Source of the DNA: Ascarosepion bandense
Taxonomy: Eukaryota; Mollusca; Cephalopoda; Sepiida; Sepiidae
Length of the DNA stretch: 64,000 bases
Reading direction: 5' to 3'
Assembly (NCBI GenBank): GCA_037127315.1
Contig: JBBBDQ010001918.1
Coordinates: 3,557,501 to 3,621,500 of the forward strand
The notes under the pieces were generated by a model. The model was not told the DNA's origin and ran no database searches. It saw only the letters and a list, made by a program, of their open reading frames with translations. The position numbers and the translations under genes were made by a program. Positions within the stretch are counted from its first letter, which is position 1; every line of letters begins with the position of its first letter. This document shows positions 11,750 to 25,249 of the stretch, piece after piece.

Positions 11750-12760
11750 CCATTGTGGGTTATTCAATGCCAAAATGGTGGGGTTTGGTTTCTTTTTGAG
11801 TTTGAGTTTTGTTTAACGGCATATCAACCTCTGTGGGTTATTCAATGCCAAAATGGTGGGGTTTGGTTTCTTTTTGAGTTTGAGTTTTGTTTAACGGCAT
11901 ATCAACCTCTGTGGGTTATTCAATGCCAAAATGGTGTGGTTTGTTTTCTTTTTGAGTTTGAGTTTTGTTTAACGGCATATCAACCTCTGTGGGTTATTCA
12001 ATGCCAAAATGGTGGGGTTTGGTTTCTTTTTGAGTTTGAGTTTTGTTTAACGGCATATCAACCATTGTGGGTTATTCAATGCCAAAATGGTGGGGTTTGG
12101 TTTCTTTTTGAGTTTGAGTTTTGTTTAACGGCATATCAACCTCTGTGGGTTATTCAATGCCAAAATGGTGGGGTTTGGTTTCTTTTTGAGTTTGAGTTTT
12201 GTTTAACGGCATATCAACCTCTGTGGGTTATTCAATGCCAAAATGGTGGGGTTTGTTTTCTTTTTGAGTTTGAGTTTTGTTTAACGGCATATCAACCTCT
12301 GTGGGTTATTCAATGCCAAAATGGTGGGGTTTGGTTTCTTTTTGTGTTTGAGTTTTGTTTAACGGCATATCAACCTCTGTGGGTTATTCAATGCCAAAAA
12401 GGTGGGGTTTGTTTTCTTTTTGAGTTTGAGTTTTGTTTAACGGCATATCAACCATTGTGGGTTATTCAATGCCAAAATGGTGGGGTTTGGTTTCTTTTTG
12501 AGTTTGAGTTTTGTTTAACGGCATATCAACCTCTGTGGGTTATTCAATGCCAAAATGGTGGGGTTTGGTTTCTTTTTGAGTTTGAGTTTTGTTTAACGGC
12601 ATATCAACCTCTGTGGGTTATTCAATGCCAAAATGGTGGGGTTTGTTTTCTTTTTGAGTTTGAGTTTTGTTTAACGGCATATCAACCTCTGTGGGTTATT
12701 CAATGCCAAAATGGTGGGTTTTTTTTTGATTTTGAGTTTGAGTTTTGTTTAAAGGCATAT
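11750..12760 (+). repeat. Satellite block present three times (reference copy)
   Basis: The order of variants here (CAACCATTG, two GGTTTGG units, one GGTGTGGT unit at 11931, GGTTTGG, CAACCATTG at 12061, and so on) recurs at offset 4,850 bp (16781 and 16911) and, in a more damaged copy, at about 3,280 bp (15210 and 15341). The block ends near a unit with a T-run insertion and AAAGGCATAT (12751), whose equivalents lie at 15963 and 17447. Offsets are not exact multiples of 78 because the intervening zone has indels. Confidence 0.85.
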
Positions 12761-15700
12761 CAACCTCTGCGGGTTATTCAATGCCAAAATGGTGGGGTTT
12801 GTTTTCTTTTTGAGTTTGAGTTTTTTGTTAAACGGCATATCAACCTCTGTGGGTTATTCAATGCCAAAATGGTGGGGTTTTGGTTTCTTTTGAGTTTGAG
12901 TTTTGTTTAACGGCATATCAACCTCTGTGGGTTATTCAATGCCAAAAAGGTGGAGTTTGTTTCTTTTTGAGTTTGAGTTTTGTTTAACGGCATATCAACC
13001 ATTGTGGGTTATTCAATGCAAAATGGTGGGGTTTTGGTTTTCTTTTTGAGTTTGAGTTTTGTTTAACGGCATATCAACCTCTGTGGGTTATTCAATGCCA
13101 AAAAGGTGGGGTTTGTTTTCTTTTTGAGTTTTGAGTTTTGTTTAACGGCATATCAACCTCTGTGGGTTATTCAATGCCAAATGGGTAGGGTTTTAGTTTT
13201 CTTTTTGAGTTTGAGTTTGTTTAACGGCATATCAACCTCTGTGGGTTATTCAATGCCAAAATGGTGGGGTTTTGTTTTCTTTTGAGTTTGAGTTTTGTTA
13301 AACGGCATATCAACCTCTGTGGAACATTCAATGCCAAAATGGTGGGGTTTGGTTTCTTTTTAATTTGAGTTTTGTTAAACGGCATATCAACCTCTGTAGG
13401 TTATTCAATGCCAAAAATGGTGGGGTTTGGTTTCTTTTTGGGTTGGTTTTGTTTAACAGCATATCAACCTCTGTAGGTTATTCAATGCCAAAAAGGTGGG
13501 GGTTTGTTTTCTTTTTGAGTTTGAGTTTTGTTGAACGGCATATCAACCTCTGTAGGTTATTCAATGCCAAAAAGGTGGGGTTTGTTTTCTTTTTGAGTTT
13601 GGTTTTGTTTAACGGCATATCAACCTCTGTGGGTTATTCAATGCCAAAAAGGGTGGGGTTGTTTTCTTTTTGAGTTTGAGTTTTGTTTAACGGCATATCA
13701 ACCTCTGTGGGTTATTCAATGCCAAAAAGGTGGGGTTGTTTTCTTTTGAGTTTGAGTTTTTTAACGGCATATCAACCATTGTGGGTTATTCAATGCCAAA
13801 ATGGTGGGGTTTGGTTTCTTTTGAGTTTGAGTTTTGTTTAACGGCATATCAACCTCTGTGGGTTATTCAATGCCAAAATGGTGGGGTTTGTTTTCTTTTT
13901 GAGTTTGAGTTTTGTTTAACGGCATATCAACCTCTGTGGGTTATTCAATGCCAAAATGGTGGGGTTGGTTTCTTTTGAGTTTGAGTTTTGTTTAACGGCA
14001 TATCAACCATTGTGGGTTATTCAATGCCAAAATGGTGGGGTTTGTTTTTCTTTTTGAGTTTTGAGTTTTGTTTAACGGCATATCAACCTCTGTGGGTTAT
14101 TCAATGCCAAAATGGTGGGGGTTTGGTTTCTTTTTGAGTTTGAGTTTGTTTAACGGCATATCAACCATTGTGGGTTATTCAATGCCAAAATGGTGGGAGT
14201 TTAGTTTCTTTTTGAGTTTGAGTTTTGTTTAACGGCATATCAACCTCTGTGGGTTATTCAATGCCAAAATGGTGGGAGTTTGGTTCTTTTTGAGTTTGAG
14301 GTTTTGTTTAACGGCATATCAACCTCTGTGGGTTATTCAATGCCAAAAGGTGGGGTTGTTTCTTTTTGAGTTGGAGTTTTGTTTAACGGCACTTATCAAC
14401 CTCTGTGGGTTATTCAATGCCAAATGGTGGGGTTTTTTTGTTGATTTTGAGTTTGAGTTTTGTTTAAAGGCATATCAACCTCTGTGGGTTATTCAATACC
14501 AAAATGGTGGGGTTTGTTTTCTTTTTTGAGTTTGAGTTTGTTTTGTAGCTCAACCTCTGTGGGTTATTCAATGCCAAAATGGTGGAGTTTGGTTTCTTTT
14601 TGAGTTTGAGTTTTGTTTAACGGCATATCAACCTCTGTGGGTTATTCAATGCCAAAATGGTGGGGGTTGGTTTCTTTTTTGAGTTTTGAGTTTTGTTTAA
14701 CGGCATATCAACCTCTGTAGGTTATTCAATGCCAAAAAGGTGGGGTTTTGTTTTCTTTTTGAGTTTGAGTTTTGTTTAACGGCATATCAACCATTGTGGG
14801 TTATTCAATGCCAAAATGGTGGGGTTTGGATTTTCTTTTTGAGTTTGAGTTTTGTTTAACGGCATATCAACCTCTGTGAGTTATTCAATGCCAAAATGGT
14901 GGGGTTTTGGTTTCTTTTTGAGTTTTGAGTTTTGTTTAACGGCATATCAACCTCCTTAAGGTTATTCAATGCCAAAAATGTGGGGTTTGTTTTCTTTTTT
15001 AGTTTGAGTTTTGTTTAACGGCATATCAACCATTGTGGAGTTTATTCAATGCCAAAATGGTGGTTTGGTTTCTTTTGAGTTTGAGTTTTGTTTAACGGCA
15101 TATCAACCTCTGTGGGTTATTCAATGCCAAAATGGTGGGGTTTGGTTTCTTTTTGAGTTTGAGTTTTGTTTAACGGCATATCAACCTCTGTGGGTTATTC
15201 AATGCCAAAATGGTGTGGTTTGTTTTCTTTTTGAGTTTGGTTTTTTGTTTAACGGCATATCAACCTCTGTGGGTTATTCAATGCCAAAATGGTGGGGTTT
15301 GGTTTCTTTTTGAGTTTGAGTTTTGTTTAACGGCATATCAACCATTGTGGGTTATTCAATGCCAAAATGGTGGGGTTTGGTTTCTTTTTGAGTTTGAGTT
15401 TTGTTTAACGGCATATCAACCTCTGTGGGTTATTCAATGCCAAAATGGTGGAGTTTGGTTTCTTTTTGAGTTTGAGTTTTGTTTAACAGCATATCAACCT
15501 CTGTGGGTTATTCAATGCCAAAATGGTGGGGTTTGTTTTCATTTTTTTTCGGAGTTTGAGTTTTGTTTAACGGCATATCAACCTCTGTGGGTTATTCAAT
15601 GCCAAAAAGGTGGGGTATGTTTTCTTTTTGAGTTTGAGTTTTGTTTAACGGCATATCAACCATTGTGGGTTATTCAATGCCAAAATGGTGGGGTTTGGTT

Positions 15701-18700
15701 TCTTTTTGAGTTTGAGTTTTGTTTAACGGCATATCAAACCTCTGTGGGTTATTCAATGCCAAAATGGTGGGGTTTGGTTTCTTTTTGAGTTTGAGTTTTG
15801 TTTAACGGCATATCAAACCTCTGTGGGTTATTCAATGCCAAAATGGTGGGGTTTGTTTTCTTTTTGAGTTTGAGTTTTGTTTAACGGCATATCAACCTCT
15901 GTGGGTTATTCAATGCCAAAATGGTGGGTTTTTTTTTTTGATTTTGAGTTTGAGTTTTGTTTAAAGGCATATCAACCTCTGTGGGTTATTCAATGCCAAA
16001 ATGGTGGGGTTTGTTTTCTTTTTGAGTTTGAGTTTTGTTAAACGGCATATCAACCTCTGTGGGTTATTCAATGCCAAAATGGTGGGGTTTGGTTTCTTTT
16101 TGAGTTTGAGTTTTGTTTAACGGCATATCAACCTCTGTGGGTTATTCAATGCCAAAAAGGTGGGGTTTGTTTTCTTTTTGAGTTTGAGTTTTGTTTAACG
16201 GCATATCAACCATTGTGGGTTATTCAATGCCAAAATGGTGGGGTTTGGTTTCTTTTTGAGTTTGAGTTTTGTTTAACGGCATATCAACCTCTGTGGGTTA
16301 TTCAATGCCAAAAAGGTGGGGTTTGTTTTCTTTTTGAGTTTGAGTTTTGTTTAACGGCATATCAACCTCTGTGGGTTATTCAATGCCAAAATGGTGGGGT
16401 TTGGTTTCTTTTTGAGTTTGAGTTTTGTTTAACGGCATATCAACCTCTGTGGGTTATTCAATGCCAAAATGGTGGGGTTTGTTTTCTTTTTGAGTTTGAG
16501 TTTTGTTAAACGGCATATCAACCTCTGTGGGTTATTCAATGCCAAAAATGTGGGGTTTGTTTTCTTTTTGAGTTTGAGTTTTGTTTAACGGCATATCAAC
16601 CATTGTGGGTTATTCAATGCCAAAATGGTGGGGTTTGGTTTCTTTTTGAGTTTGAGTTTTGTTTAACGGCATATCAACCTCTGTGGGTTATTCAATGCCA
16701 AAATGGTGGGGTTTGGTTTCTTTTTGAGTTTGAGTTTTGTTTAACGGCATATCAACCTCTGTGGGTTATTCAATGCCAAAATGGTGTGGTTTGTTTTCTT
16801 TTTGAGTTTGAGTTTTGTTTAACGGCATATCAACCTCTGTGGGTTATTCAATGCCAAAATGGTGGGGTTTGGTTTCTTTTTGAGTTTGAGTTTTGTTTAA
16901 CGGCATATCAACCATTGTGGGTTATTCAATGCCAAAATGGTGGGGTTTGGTTTCTTTTTGAGTTTGAGTTTTGTTTAACGGCATATCAACCTCTGTGGGT
17001 TATTCAATGCCAAAATGGTGGGGTTTGGTTTCTTTTTGAGTTTGAGTTTTGTTTAACGGCATATCAACCTCTGTGGGTTATTCAATGCCAAAATGGTGGG
17101 GTTTGTTTTCTTTTTGAGTTTGAGTTTTGTTTAACGGCATATCAACCTCTGTGGGTTATTCAATGCCAAAAAGGTGGGGTATGTTTTCTTTTTGAGTTTG
17201 AGTTTTGTTTAACGGCATATCAACCATTGTGGGTTATTCAATGCCAAAATGGTGGGGTTTGGTTTCTTTTTGAGTTTGAGTTTTTGTTTAACGGCATATC
17301 AAACCTCTGTGGGTTATTCAATGCCAAAATGGTGGGGTTTGTTTTCTTTTTGAGTTTGAGTTTTGTTTAACGGCATATCAACCTCTGTGGGTTATTCAAT
17401 GCCAAAATGGTGGGTTTTTTTTTGATTTTGAGTTTGAGTTTTGTTTAAAGGCATATCAACCTCTGTGGGTTATTCAATGCCAAAATGGTGGGGTTTGTTT
17501 TCTTTTTGAGTTTGAGTTTTGTTAAACGGCATATCAACCTCTGTGGGTTATTCAATGCCAAAATGGTGGGGTTTGGTTTCTTTTTGAGTTTGAGTTTTGT
17601 TTAACGGCATATCAACCTCTGTGGGTTATTCAATGCCAAAAGGTGGAGTTTGTTTCTTTTTGAGTTTGAGTTTTGTTTAACGGCATATCAACCATTGTGG
17701 GTTATTCAATGCCAAAATGGTGGGGTTTGGTTTCTTTTTGAGTTTGAGTTTTGTTTAACGGCATATCAACCTCTGTGGGTTATTCAATGCCAAAAAGGTG
17801 GGGTTTGTTTTCTTTTTGAGTTTGAGTTTTGTTTAACGGCATATCAACCTCTGTGGGTTATTCAATGCCAAAATGGTGGGGTTTGGTTTCTTTTTGAGTT
17901 TGAGTTTTGTTTAACGGCATATCAACCTCTGTGGGTTATTCAATGCCAAAATGGTGGGGTTTGTTTTCTTTTTGAGTTTGAGTTTTGTTAAACGGCATAT
18001 CAACCTCTGTGGGTTATTCAATGCCAAAATGGTGGGGTTTGGTTTCTTTTTGAGTTTGAGTTTTGTTAAACGGCATATCAACCTCTGTGGGTTATTCCAT
18101 GCCAAAATGGTGGGGTTTAGTTTCTTTTTGAGTTTGAGTTTTGTTTAACGGCATATCAACCTCTGTGGGTTATTCAATGCCAAAAAGGTGGGGTTTGTTT
18201 TCTTTTTGAGTTTGAGTTTTGTTTAACGGCATATCAACCTCCATGGGTTATTCAATGCCAAAAAGGTGGGGTTTTGTTTTTGCTTTTTTTGAGTTTGAGT
18301 TTTTTGTTGAACGGCATATCAACCTCTGTGGGTTATTCAATGCCAAAAAGGTGGGGTTTGTTTTCTTTTTGAGTTTGAGTTTTGTTTAACGGCATATCAA
18401 CCTCTGTGGGTTATTCAATGCCAAAAAGGTGGGGTTTGTTTTCTTTTTTGAGTTTGAGTTTTGTTTAACGGCATATCAACCTCTGTGGGTTATTCAATGC
18501 CAAAAAGGTGGGGTTTGTTTTCTTTTTGAGTTTGAGTTTTGTTTAACGGCATATCAACCATTGTGGGTTATTCAATGCCAAAATGGTGGGGTTTGGTTTC
18601 TTTTTGAGTTTGAGTTTTGTTTAACGGCATATCAACCTCTGTGGGTTATTCAATGCCAAAATGGTGGGGTTTGTTTTCTTTTTGAGTTTGAGTTTTGTTT

Positions 18701-21700
18701 AACGGCATATCAACCTCTGTGGGTTATTCAATGCCAAAATGGTGGGGTTTGGTTTCTTTTTGAGTTTGAGTTTTGTTTAACGGCATATCAACCATTGTGG
18801 GTTATTCAATGCCAAAATGGTGGGGTTTGTTTTCTTTTTTGAGTTTGAGTTTTGTTTAACGGCATATCCTCTGTGGGTTATTCAATGCCAAAATGGTGGG
18901 AGTTTGGTTTCTTTTTTGAGTTTGAGTTTTGTTTAACGGCATATCAACCATTGTGGGTTATTCAATGCCAAAATGGTGGGGTTTGGTTTCTTTTTGAGTT
19001 TGAGTTTTGTTTAACGGCATATCAAACTCTGTGGGTTATTCATTGCCAAAATGGTGGGGTTTTTTTTTTGATTTTGAGTTTGAGTTTTGTTCCAACAGCA
19101 TATCAACCTCTGTGGGTTATTCAATACCAAAATGGTGGGGTTTGTTTTTCTTTTTGAGTTTGAGTTTTGTTGTTAAACGGCATATCAACCACTGTGGCTT
19201 ATTCAATGCCAAAAAGGTGGGGTTTGTTTTCTTTTTGAGTTTGAGTTTTGTTTAACGGCATATCAACCTCTGTGGGTTATTCAATGCCAAAATGGTGGGG
19301 TTTGTTTTCTTTTTGAGTTTGAGTTTTGTTTAACGGCATATCAACCTCTGTGGGTTATTCAATGCCAAAAAGGTGGGGTTTGTTTTCTTTTTGAGTTTGA
19401 GTTTTGTTTAACGGCATATCAACCTCTGTGGGTTATTCAATGCCAAAATGGTGGGGTTTGTTTTCTTTTTGAGTTTGAGTTTTGTTTAACGGCATATCAA
19501 CCTCTGTGTGTTATTCAATGCCAAAATGGTGGGGTTTGTTTTCTTTTTGAGTTTGAGTTTTGTTTAACGGCATATCAACCTCTGTTGGTTATTCAATGCC
19601 AAAAAGGTGGGGTTTGTTTTCTTTTTGAGTTTGAGTTTTGTTTAACGGCATATCAACCTCTGTGGGTTATTCAATGCCAAAATGGTGGGGTTCGTTTTCT
19701 TTTTGAGTTTGAGTTTTGTTTAACGGCATATCAACCTCTGTGGGTTATTCAATGCCAAAAATGTGGGGTTTGTTTTATTTTTGAGTTTGAGTTTTGTTTA
19801 ACGGCATATCAACCTCTGTGGGTTATTCAATGCCAAAATGGTGGGGTTCGTTTTCTTTTTGAGTTTGAGTTTTGTTTAACGGCATATCAACCTCTGTGGG
19901 TTATTCAATGCCAAAATGGTGGGGTTTGTTTTCTTTTTGAGTTTGAGTTTTGTTTAACGGCATATCAACCTCTGTGGTTTATTCAATGCCAAAATGGTGG
20001 GGTTTGTTTTCTTTTTGAGTTTGAGTTTAGTTTAACGGCATATCAACCTCTGTGGGTTATTTAATGGCAAAATGGTGTGGTTTGGTTTCTTTTTGAGTTT
20101 GAGTTTTGTTTAACGGCATATCAACCTCTGTTGGTTATTCAATGCCAAAAATGTGGGGTTTGTTTTATTTTTGAGTTTGAGTTTTGTTTAACGGCATATC
20201 AACCTCTGTGGGTTATTCAATGCCAAAATGGTGGGGTTCGTTTTCTTTTTGAGTTTGAGTTTTGTTTAACGGCATATCAACCTCTGTGGGTTATTCAATG
20301 CCAAAATGGTGGGGTTTGGTTTCTTTTTGAGTTTGAGTTTTGTTTAACGGCATATCAACCTCTGTGTGTTATTCAATGCCAAAAAGGTGGGGTTCGTTTT
20401 CTTTTTGAGTTTGAGTTTTGTTTAACGGCATATCAACCTCTGTGTGTTATTCAATGCCAAAAAGGTGGGGTTTGTTTTGTTTTTGAGTTTGAGTTTTGTT
20501 TAATGGCATATCAACCTCTGTGGGTTATTCAATGCCAAAAAGGTGGGGTTTGTTTTCATTTTGAGTTTGAGTTTTGTTTAACGGCATATCAACCTCTGTG
20601 GGTTATTCAATGCCAAAATGGTGGGGTTTGTTTTCTTTTTGAGTTTGAGTTTAGTTTAACGGCATATCAACCTCTGTGGGTTATTCAATGCCAAAATGGT
20701 GGGGTTTGTTTTCTTTTTGAGTTTGAGTTTGGTTAAACGGCATATCAATCTCTGTGGGTTATTCAATGCCAAAATGGTGGGGTTCGTTTTCTTTTTGAGT
20801 TTGAGTTTTGTTTAACGGCATATCAACCTCTGTGTGTTATTCAATGCCAAAAAGGTGGGGTTTGTTTTCTTTTTGAGTTTGAGTTTTGTTTAACGGCATA
20901 TCAACTTCTGTGGGTTATTCAATGCCAAAATGGTGGGGTTTGTTTTCTTTTTGAGTTTGAGTTTTGTTTAACGGCATATCAACCTCTGTGGGTTATTCAA
21001 TGCCAAAATGGTGGGGTTAGTTTTCTTTTTGAGTTTGAGTTTTGTTTAACGGCATATCAACCTCTGTGGGTTATTCAATGCCAAAATGGTGGGGTTCGTT
21101 TTCTTTTTGAGTTTGAGTTTTGTTTAACGGCATATCAACCTCTGTGGGTTATTCAATGCCAAAATGGTGGGGTTTGTTTTCTTTTTGAGTTTGAGTTTTG
21201 TTTAACGGCATATCAACCTCTGTGGGTTATTCAATGCCAAAATGGTGGGGTTTGTTTTCTTTTTGAGTTTGAGATTTTTTAACGGCATATCAACCTCTGT
21301 GGGTTATTCAATGCCAAAATGGTGGGGTTTGTTTTCTTTTTTGAGTTTGAGTTTTGTTTAACGGCATATCAACCTCTGTGGGTTATTCAATGCCAAAATG
21401 GTGGGGTTTGTTTTCTTTTTGAGTTTGAGTTTTGTTTAACGGCATATCAACCTCTGTGGGTTATTCAATGCCAAAATGGTGGGGTTTGTTTTCTTTTTGA
21501 GTTTGAGTTTTGTTAAACGGCATATCAACCTCTGTGGGTTATTCAATGCCAAAATGGTGGGGTTTGTTTTCTTTTTGAGTTTGAGTTTTGTTTAACGGCA
21601 TATCAACCTCTGTGGGTTATTCAATGCCAAAATGGTGGGGTTCGTTTTCTTTTTGAGTTTGAGTTTTGTTTAACGGCATATCAACCTCTGTGGGTTATTC

Positions 21701-24700
21701 AATGCCAAAATGGTGGGGTTTGTTTTCTTTTTGAGTTTGAGTTTTGTTTAACGGCATATCAACCTCTGTGGGTTATTCAATGCCAAAATGGTGGGGTTTG
21801 TTTTCTTTTTGAGTTTGAGTTTTGTTTAACGGCATATCAACCTCTGTGGGTTATTCAATGCCAAAATGGTGGGGTTTGTTTTCTTATTGAGTTTGAGTTT
21901 TGTTTAACGGCATATCAACCTCTGTGGGTTATTTAATGCCAAAATGGTGGGGTTCGTTTTCTTTTTGAGTTTGAGTTTTGTTTAACGGCATATCAACCTC
22001 TGTGGGTTATTCAATGCCAAAATGGTGGGGTTCGTTTTCTTTTTGAGTTTGAGTTTTGTTTAACGGCATATCAACCTCTGTGGGTTATTCAATGCCAAAA
22101 TGGTGGGGTTTGTTTTCTTTTTGAGTTTGAGTTTTGTTTAATGGCATATCAACCTCTGTGTGTTATTCAATGCCAAAAAGGTGGGGTTTGTTTTCATTTT
22201 GAGTTTGAGTTTTGTTTAACGGCATATCAACCTCTCTGGGTTATTCAATGCCAAAATGGTGGGGTTCGTTTTCTTTTTGAGTTTGAGTTTTGTTTAACGG
22301 CATATCAACCTCTGTGGGTTATTCAATGCCAAAATGGTGGTGTTTGTTTTCTTTTTGAGTTTGAGTTTTGTTTAACGGCATATCAACCTCTGTGGGTTAT
22401 TCAATGCCAAAATGGTGGGGTTTGTTTTCTTTTTGAGTTTGAGTTTTGTTTAACGGCATATCAACCTCTGTGGGTTATTCAATGCCAAAATGGTGGGGTT
22501 TGTTTTCTTTTTGAGTTTGAGTTTTGTTTAACGGCATATCAACCTCTGTGGGTTATTCAATGCCAAAATGGTGGGGTTTGTTTTCTTTTGAGTTTGAGTT
22601 TTGTTAAACGGCATATCAACCTCTGTGGGTTATTCAATGCCAAAATGGTGGGGTTTGTTTTCTTTTTGAGTTTGAGTTTTGTTTAACGGCATATCAACCT
22701 CTGTGGGTTATTCAATGCCAAAATGGTGGGGTTCGTTTTCTTTTTGAGTTTGAGTTTTGTTTAACGGCATATCAACCTCTGTGGGTTATTCAATGCCAAA
22801 ATGGTGGAGTTTGTTTTCTTTTTGAGTTTGAGTTTTGTTTAACGGCATATCAACCTCTGTGGGTTATTCAATGCCAAAATGGTGGGGTTCGTTTTCTTTT
22901 TGAGTTTGAGTTTTGTTTAACGGCATATCAACCTCTGTGGGTTATTCAATGCCAAAATGGTGGGGTTTGTTTTCTTTTTGAGTTTGAGTTTTGTTTAACA
23001 GCATATCAACCTCTGTGGGTTATTCAATGCCAAAATGGTGGGGTTCGTTTTCTTTTTGAGTTTGAGTTTTGTTTAACGGCATATCAACCTCTGTGGGTTA
23101 TTCAATGCCAAAATGGTGGGGTTCGTTTTCTTTTTGAGTTTGAGTTTTGTTTAATGGCATATCAACCTCTGTGTGTTATTCAATGCCAAAAAGGTGGGGT
23201 TTGTTTTCATTTTTTTTGAGTTTGGAAGTTTTGGGTTTGCCAAAAACGGCATATCAACCTCTGTGGGTTATTCAATGCCAAAAGGTGGGGTTTGGTTTTC
23301 ATTTTTGAGTTTGAGTTTTGTTTAACGGCATATCAACCTCTGTGGGTTATTCAATGCCAAAATGGTGGGGTTTGGTTTCTTTTTGAGTTTGAGTTTGGTT
23401 TAACGGCATATCAATCTCTGTGGGTTATTCAATGCCAAAATGGTGGGGTTCGTTTTCTTTTTGAGTTTGAGATTTGTTTAACGGCATATCAACCTCTGTG
23501 TGTTATTCAATGCCAAAAAGGTGGGGTTTGTTTTCTTTTTGAGTTTGAGTTTTGTTTAACGGCATATCAACTTCTGTGGTTTATTCAATGCCAAAATGGT
23601 GGGGTTTGTTTTCTTTTTGAGTTTGAGTTTTGTTTAACAGGCATATCAACCTCTGTGGGTTATTCAATGCCAAAATGGTGGGGTTCGTTTTCTTTTTGAG
23701 TTTGAGTTTTGTTTAACGGCATATCAACCTCTGTGGGTTATTCAATGCCAAAATGGTGGGGTTTGTTTTCTTTTTGAGTATGAGTTTTGTTTAACGGCAT
23801 ATCAACCTCTGTGGGTTATTCAATGCCAAAATGGTGGGGTTTGTTTTCTTTTTGAGTTTGAGTTTTGTTTAACGGCATATCAACCTCTGTGGGTTATTCA
23901 ATGCCAAAATGATGGGGTTCGTTTTCTTTTTGAGTTTGAGTTTTGTTTAACGGCATATCAACCTCTGTGGGTTATTCAATGCCAAAATGGTGGGGTTCGT
24001 TTTCTTTTTGAGTTTGAGTTTTGTTTAACGGCATATCAACCTCTGTTGGTTATTCAATGCCAAAATGGTGGGGTTAGTTTTCTTTTTGAGTTTGAGTTTT
24101 GTTTAACGGCATATCAACCTCTGTGGGTTATTCAATGCCAAAATGGTGGGGTTCGTTTTCTTTTTGAGTTTGAGTTTTGTTTAACGGCATATCAACCTCT
24201 GTGGGTTATTCAATGCCAAAATGGTGGGGTTTGTTTTCTTTTTGAGTTTGAGTTTTGTTTAACGGCATATCAACCTCTGTGGGTTATTCAATGCCAAAAT
24301 GGTGGGGTTTGTTTTCTTTTTGAGTTTGAGTTTTGTTTAACGGCATATCAACCTCTGTGGGTTATTCAATGCCAAAATGGTGGGGTTTGTTTTCTTTTTT
24401 GAGTTTGAGTTTTTTTTAACGGCATATCAACCTCTGTGGGTTATTCAATGCCAAAATGGTGGGGTTTGTTTTCTTTTTGAGTTTGAGTTTTGTTTAACGG
24501 CATATCAACCTCTGTGGGTTATTCAATGCCAAAATGGTGGGGTTTGTTTTCTTTTTGAGTTTGAGTTTTGTTAAACGGCATATCAACCTCTGTGGGTTAT
24601 TCAATGCCAAAATGGTGGGGTTTGTTTTCTTTTTGAGTTTGAGTTTTGTTTAACGGCATATCAACCTCTGTGGGTTATTCAATGCCAAAATGGTGGGGTT

Positions 24701-25249
24701 CGTTTTCTTTTTGAGTTTGAGTTTTGTTTAACGGCATATCAACCTCTGTGGGTTATTCAATGCCAAAATGGTGGGGTTTGTTTTCTTTTTGAGTTTGAGT
24801 TTTGTTTAACGGCATATCAACATCTGTGGGTTATTCAATGCCAAAATGGTGGGGTTCGTTTTCTTTTTGAGTTTGAGTTTTGTTTAACGGCATATCAACC
24901 TCTGTGGGTTATTCAATGCCAAAATGGTGGGGTTTGTTTTCTTTTTGAGTTTGAGTTTTGTTTAACGGCATATCAACCTCTGTGGGTTATTCAATGCCAA
25001 AATGGTGGGGTTCGTTTTCTTTTTGAGTTTGAGTTTTGTTTAACGGCATATCAACCTCTGTGGGTTATTCAATGCCAAAATGGTGGGGTTCGTTTTCTTT
25101 TTGAGTTTGAGTTTTGTTTAACGGCATATCAACCTCTGTGGGTTATTCAATGCCAAAATGGTGGGGTTTGTTTTCTTTTTGAGTTTGAGTTTTGTTTAAT
25201 GGCATATCAACCTCTGTGTGTTATTCAATGCCAAAAAGGTGGGGTTTGT

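Noticed and set aside
8072..12910. Long plus-strand open frames (311, 331 and 385 codons) encoding a 26-residue repeat protein
   Set aside because: They lie wholly inside the 78-bp satellite, start and stop where indels or point changes break phase, occur in several frames and on both strands, and show no start context, splice signals or known domain. A monomer length divisible by three explains them.
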